Assembly (NCBI GenBank): GCA_036346405.1
Contig: CM070553.1
Coordinates: 75,518,976 to 75,582,975, forward strand
Reading direction: 5' to 3'
DNA from: Phyllostachys edulis
Taxonomy: Eukaryota; Streptophyta; Magnoliopsida; Poales; Poaceae
DNA: 64,000 bases
Part shown: positions 59,397 to 64,000 of the stretch, one piece after another
Numbering within the stretch: the stretch's first letter is position 1
Layout of the letters: the number at the start of each line of letters is the position of its first letter
The notes under the pieces: model-generated
The model's database searches: none
What the model saw: only the letters and a program-made list of their open reading frames with translations
What the model was told of the DNA's origin: nothing
Translations under genes and position numbers: made by a program

Positions 59397-62300
59397 AACC
59401 TCCCCCCCTTAAAGGAATCTCGCCCCGAGATTCAAAGCTAGCCGGAGAAAAGGCTAGGAACTCGGCTTTCAACTCTTCTTCACGCTCCCACGTTGCTTCA
59501 CCTTCAGTGGTGGCTCCATCGCACTTTGCAAAACGAATCGCCTTGCTTCGTCCGACGCTCGCGACATCCGAATCTTGACCGCCGTTTTTGTAGGTGAGGT
59601 CTTCTTTTAGTTCAATTGACTCCAACGGTGCTTGTTCTTCCGCACCCTAAGACACTTCTTCAATCGAGAGACGTGAAAGACATCGTGTACTCGCTAGCGA
59701 TCGTGGCGCTCTAATCGATAAGCCACTTCTCCACGGCGTTCCAAAATCTTGAACGGACCAACATACCGAGGGGCAAGTTTCCCTTTGGCATGGAACCTTT
59801 TCACACCTCGAGGGGCGAACTCGAGATACACAAAATCTTCGGCTCAAAATCGAGATCACGACGACGATTGTCGGCATAACTCTTCTGCCTCGATCGAGCT
59901 ATCTTCACCTCTCTCGATCATGGACACTTGCTCATCTCGCTTCTTGAATAATATCCGACCAAAGATCAGACGTTCAATTTGTTTCGACCGGTTCAACGGG
60001 TTCTACAGTTCCGACCATACAAAGCTTCAAACGGTGACATTTGCAAACCGGCTTGATAACTGTTGTTGTACGAGAATTCGCATATGGTAAACTCTTATCC
60101 CAACGGTAGCATTTGCTAGCGCATGTGCTCTCAAAGATATCCTCCAATATTTGATTAACCCTTTCACCGTCCATCTGCTTGGGGATGATACGCGAGATCG
60201 AAATTCAGTGAGTCCCTAAGGCTTCATGCAAACTCGCCAAAATCGGAGGTGAATTGAGATCCTCGATCCGACACTATCTTCTTAGGCACACCATGCAAAC
60301 CGACAATCTTCGACATGTACAACTCGCTAGACGATCTCTGAATAAGTGGTTTTGACTGGTAAGAAATGGGCAACTTTAGTCAAACGATCCACTATTACCC
60401 AAATCGAATCGTAACCCGATTGAGTCTTGGGTAGACCGTAATGAAATCCATTCCATTTCTTCCCACTTCCACTCTGAATCTGCAAGGGTTGCAACAGACT
60501 GCCGCCTCGATGTTCGCTTTAACTTTCGACACACATCGCACAAGGCAACGAACTCGCGACGTCCCTTTTCAAATTCGCCACCAAAACTTATTCTTAACAT
60601 CCCGATACATCTTAGTACTACCAGGTGAATCGAATACTTTGAGTCATGGGCCTCCTTCAGATTAGCCGCCTCAATCCATCAATATCCGAACGCAAAATAC
60701 GCCCATTGATCCACAAGATATCCTGATCATCCACCGTGAAGTCCTTGAACTTCCTTCATCATCTTCTTCTTGATGTCGAGAACTCGAAGTCTTTCTACCG
60801 AAGCCATGAATCGCTTCTCCAAAGTAGACTCGCACTTCCAAGTTTGCTACTGAATCCTTCAGATACTACTTCTAGCTTCACTCGAATTCCTCTTGAAGTT
60901 CTCAACAAGGCTCTTTCACTTCCAAAGCATTGCAAAGGGGCTCTTACTACCAAAGCATCTGCAGAACGACATTGGCTTTACCAGATGGTAATGGATTCCA
61001 AGATTATAATCCTTTATCAACTCTAGCCATCTCCTCTCGCCTCATATTCAGATCCGACCGAGTCAAAATATATTTCAGCTCTTATGATCGCAGTATACCT
61101 CACAAATGATTCTCGATGAGGTAATGACGCTAAATCTTCAAAGCATGCACTACTACAGCTAATTCCAGATCATGGGTGGGGTAATTTTCTTCATGAGGCC
61201 TCAATCGCCTTTGACGATAAGCGGCGCTCTTCCTTCTTGCATCAGACACACCCTAATCCTTGACGCGAAGCATCACAATAGATATCAAAATCCTTGCGAA
61301 TATCTGCGAATCAAGATCAATCAAGTCAACCGCTTCTTCAATTCTTGAAAACTTTCTTCACAAGTCAGTCCAGTAAACTTTTTTCTTTCTTCAACAATTG
61401 CGTAAGAAGTTTAGCAATTGATGAAAATCCTTCAATGAAACGGCGATAATATCCTCGCTAATCCCAAGAAACTACGAACTGAGTAGATATCTTGGGTTGT
61501 TCCCAATGCAATACAGACTTTAACTTTATCGGGGTCAATCACATTCTGCAAATTGCCATTACATGACCAAGAAAATCCACTTCCTTTTTCCAAAATCGCA
61601 CTTGCTAAACTTAGCATACAACCGATGCTCCCTGAGCTTCCCTAGAATTAATCTCAAATGTTCAGCATGCTCTTCTTCTGACTTGGAGTAAACCAAAATA
61701 TCATCGATGAATACGACTACAAACTTGTCCAGATACTCCATGAATACCTTATTCATCATGTTCATGAAATAGGCAGGGGCATTAGTCAGACCAAAGGATA
61801 TGACTAGGAACTCATAATGTCCATACCGCGTTGAGAAAGCGGTTTTAGGTATATCCTTAGGACAGATCTTCAACTGATGATAACCCGATCGCAGATCAAT
61901 CTTCGAGAACACTCCGGCTCCCTTCATCTGATCAAACAGATCATCTATCCGAGGCAATGGGTACTTATTCTTGATGGTGACTTCATTGAGAGATCGGTAG
62001 TCGATGCACATTCTCATGCTTCCATCCTTCTTTTGACGAACAAAATGGCGCTCCCCATGGCGCATTTAACTAGGCCTCACAAAGCCTTTCTCTAAAAGTT
62101 CTTCTATCTGCTTTCTTCATCTCCACTAACTCATCTACCGGCATCCGATACGGTCTCTTCGAGATGGGTGTTGTTCCCAAAGACTAGATCGATGACAAAC
62201 TCGATGTCACGATCCGGTGGCATTCCCGTAATTCTTCCGGGAACACATCCGATATTCCTTGACGACCGCACATCTTCCAACGCGACGGTCTTCGTGCTAT

Positions 62301-64000
62301 TGACTATCAAATGCCCATTACGCCCGAGGTGGCTAGGAACTCCACTTTGTTTCCTTTGGTATCCTCGATTATAACGGCTCTTGACCACAATCCAAAGACG
62401 GCTTTGTGCTTGGTTAACCAATCCATGCCAAGGATGACATTTATGGTTTGGGTGTCTAGAATAATTAGGTTAGCTAGAAACTCAACTCCAAATTATGAGT
62501 AACTTAGCCCTAAACAACCCACATTAGAACTTAGCTCGCTCCAGCGCATCGACTAACAGAGTTCGCTAAGAGGCATAACTTCCAACTTATTCTTAGTTGC
62601 AAAAACTCCGTAAACAAACGAATGCGAAGCTCCGTAATCAAACGAATCTAAGCAGTAATCGAATTTACTAGGAACTTACCCAAGACAACGCGTCGGTGCT
62701 TCTGAGCTCCTTCCAGAGTGACGTGATTAACACGACCTCGACCATCGACCGAGGCGTTCCTCTGGTTGGTCGGTTCCCCGAGAAACTCCTTGGTTGTTCT
62801 CAGACCGGGTCTTGGCGGTGTTGCTCCAAGGTTGAAGCGAACCGGAGTGATAGTTCCTTCGAGGACACCGATTAGCAAAATGCCCTGGCCGACGGCAATT
62901 GTAACACACTCTTGGTTCATTCTCACGGTTGTTGTTCCTCGTGGGGTTGATCGTGTCGGGTTACGAAATTCGAACAAAAGGACGAGGTGTCAAGGTGGTG
63001 CAGTGTCCCGAAGAACTCGAGGTCAAAACGATTAAACTATTGTGGCACTATCCTTGCCCTCTGCTTTGTTGTGGTGGTGGCTTCCTATTGAGCCATTCTA
63101 CGCTATGTGGTCCTCCAGCTTCTTTGCGTTTGTCCTCCATGACCAACGCCTTGTTAATCAACTCTCGAAATCAGGAAGGTGTGAGCAAGTAGATTGACTT
63201 GCGATCCCGAGTTCAATCCTTCAAGAAGCGACTCTGGCGAGACACAGCTTAAGCGACATCCTCTGGAGCATAGCGAGCTAGTTGGGAGAACTTATTCAGT
63301 AGTCAACATCGACATAGTCCCTTGCTTAAGAGCACGGAACTCATCCTTCTTGAGATCCATAATGCCTTCAGTACATGATATCTTGGCGAAAGGTCGCAGT
63401 GAATTCTTCCCAAGTGATATTCTCGGTGCTCCATGGGTCACAGCAGGTTTTCCCACCACTCGCCAGCCTATGCCCTCCATCCGATGGGTGGCATACAAAA
63501 CCTTCTCATGATCGCCGCATTGGGTGATCAGCAGCTTCCTCTCAATCACGCCGGCCAATCATCGCCTCTCGGGCGTGACATGTCCAGAGAAAGTTGGCGG
63601 ACGGGTTCTCATGAATTCAGCCAACTTGGATGGTCCTTGATGACCATGAGCGACTGGGGCTCCTCCCTGATGATGGTGGTGGTTGTTGTTGTTGTTCATG
63701 GCTGATCCGGTTCATCATGGTGTACATCATCTGCGTCAGGCCGCCATGAAAGCTCCAAAGTTCTGCAAGTCCAGGGGTGGTGCTTGGGGTGGCACTGTTC
63801 CCACAGGGGTTTGCTCATTGCCTTCTGATCCTTGGGCTCCGGATCCACTTGCGGCGGCATTGCGAGTTTGAACCATCTGGTGAGGTTCCATAGGTTAGAT
63901 AAGGTAGAGAGCACGAGGTGAGTTAAGAACTAGACAGGGGAATAGATTAAACCCAACAAACACAGCTCAAGAAACTTCGAATGAAATAATCTTCATTAAT
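59397..64000 (-). pseudogene. E2 gag-pol remnant (family C chromovirus), continues beyond window
   Basis: Internal region of E2 read leftward. The gag ATG is at 63876 (MVQTRNAAAS-type start). Capsid fragments lie at 63290-63560, a zinc knuckle CYNCRRPGHFANRC at 62906-62865, and protease-flanking sequence at 62650-62720. The best-preserved part is reverse transcriptase (61559-62065) with [14 protein letters not shown] and FIDDILVYS. RNase H (about 61000-61300) and integrase (59970-60600) are recognisable only in pieces. A chromodomain-like tail (59392-59625) ends at the polypurine tract (complement of 59397-59412). Reading frame changes many times through small insertions and deletions, such as a lost T near 61590 in the reverse transcriptase. 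The primer site and 5' LTR are outside the window. Confidence 0.88.

Overview
This window is nuclear DNA from a grass (Poaceae). The evidence is one intron-containing gene with a GC-rich first exon, surrounded by a deep nest of Ty3/gypsy LTR retrotransposons. These have LTRs of about 3.3-5.1 kb, TGTAAC(A/G)TCCC-type ends, initiator-tRNA-Met primer sites and chromodomain-like integrase tails, all consistent with the Tekay/Del chromovirus lineage. I cannot name the species. Family letters A-D are my own labels.

Left nest (1-37435). A family-B element (B0: 16768-18186 LTR end, primer site, gag 18739-19667) was hit by a forward family-A LTR (A0: 2796-5763 plus 15874-16767). A0 in turn carries two reverse A LTRs: one entering from the left edge (1-2795) and one complete solo LTR (A1: 5764-9268 plus 14306-15873, TSD ACTTA). 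A1 is split by a forward solo LTR of the same family (A3: 9269-14300, TSD GTGAC). The B0 gag is truncated at about 19667 against a reverse A LTR (A2: about 19668-19693, 24243-24645, 34324-37435). A2 holds a reverse solo LTR D1 (19694-24237, TSD GGTGA) and an internally deleted forward element C1 (24646-34318, TSD GGAAC). The C1 LTR is itself split by a family-B LTR, B1 (about 27024-32037), which contains a striking minisatellite.

Gene island (37436-43797). This 6.4 kb holds a 371-bp Mutator-type MITE with a 9-bp TSD (38329-38699) and one apparently intact six-exon gene (39569-42968, 614 aa). The predicted nuclear protein has three PHD zinc fingers, two of them back to back, and an in-frame 4 x 12-residue repeat. 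It resembles the grass flowering-time regulator Ehd3 in type, but I could not confirm orthology.

Right nest (43798-64000). A forward family-D LTR (D2, 43798-45247) is interrupted by a reverse family-B element, E1 (3' LTR 45248-50449, gag-pol 50462-55021, 5' LTR from 55559). A 1.7-kb solo LTR of another family sits in the E1 3' LTR (45735-47462, TSD ACTTT). A reverse family-C element, E2, sits in the E1 5' LTR (3' LTR 56053-59396, internal region to the window end). E1 gag-pol is one uninterrupted frame killed only by 17 stop codons, all explainable as C-to-T or G-to-A changes. E2 is instead broken by indels.

No tRNA, rRNA, CRISPR array or prokaryotic feature was seen. The most notable structures are motifs shared between LTR families: a 12-bp palindrome CTATTCGAATAG, AAGGCAAG/TTTGATCAT blocks, nucleosome-length tandem modules, and palindrome arrays bounded by GGAGGTC/GACCTCC.
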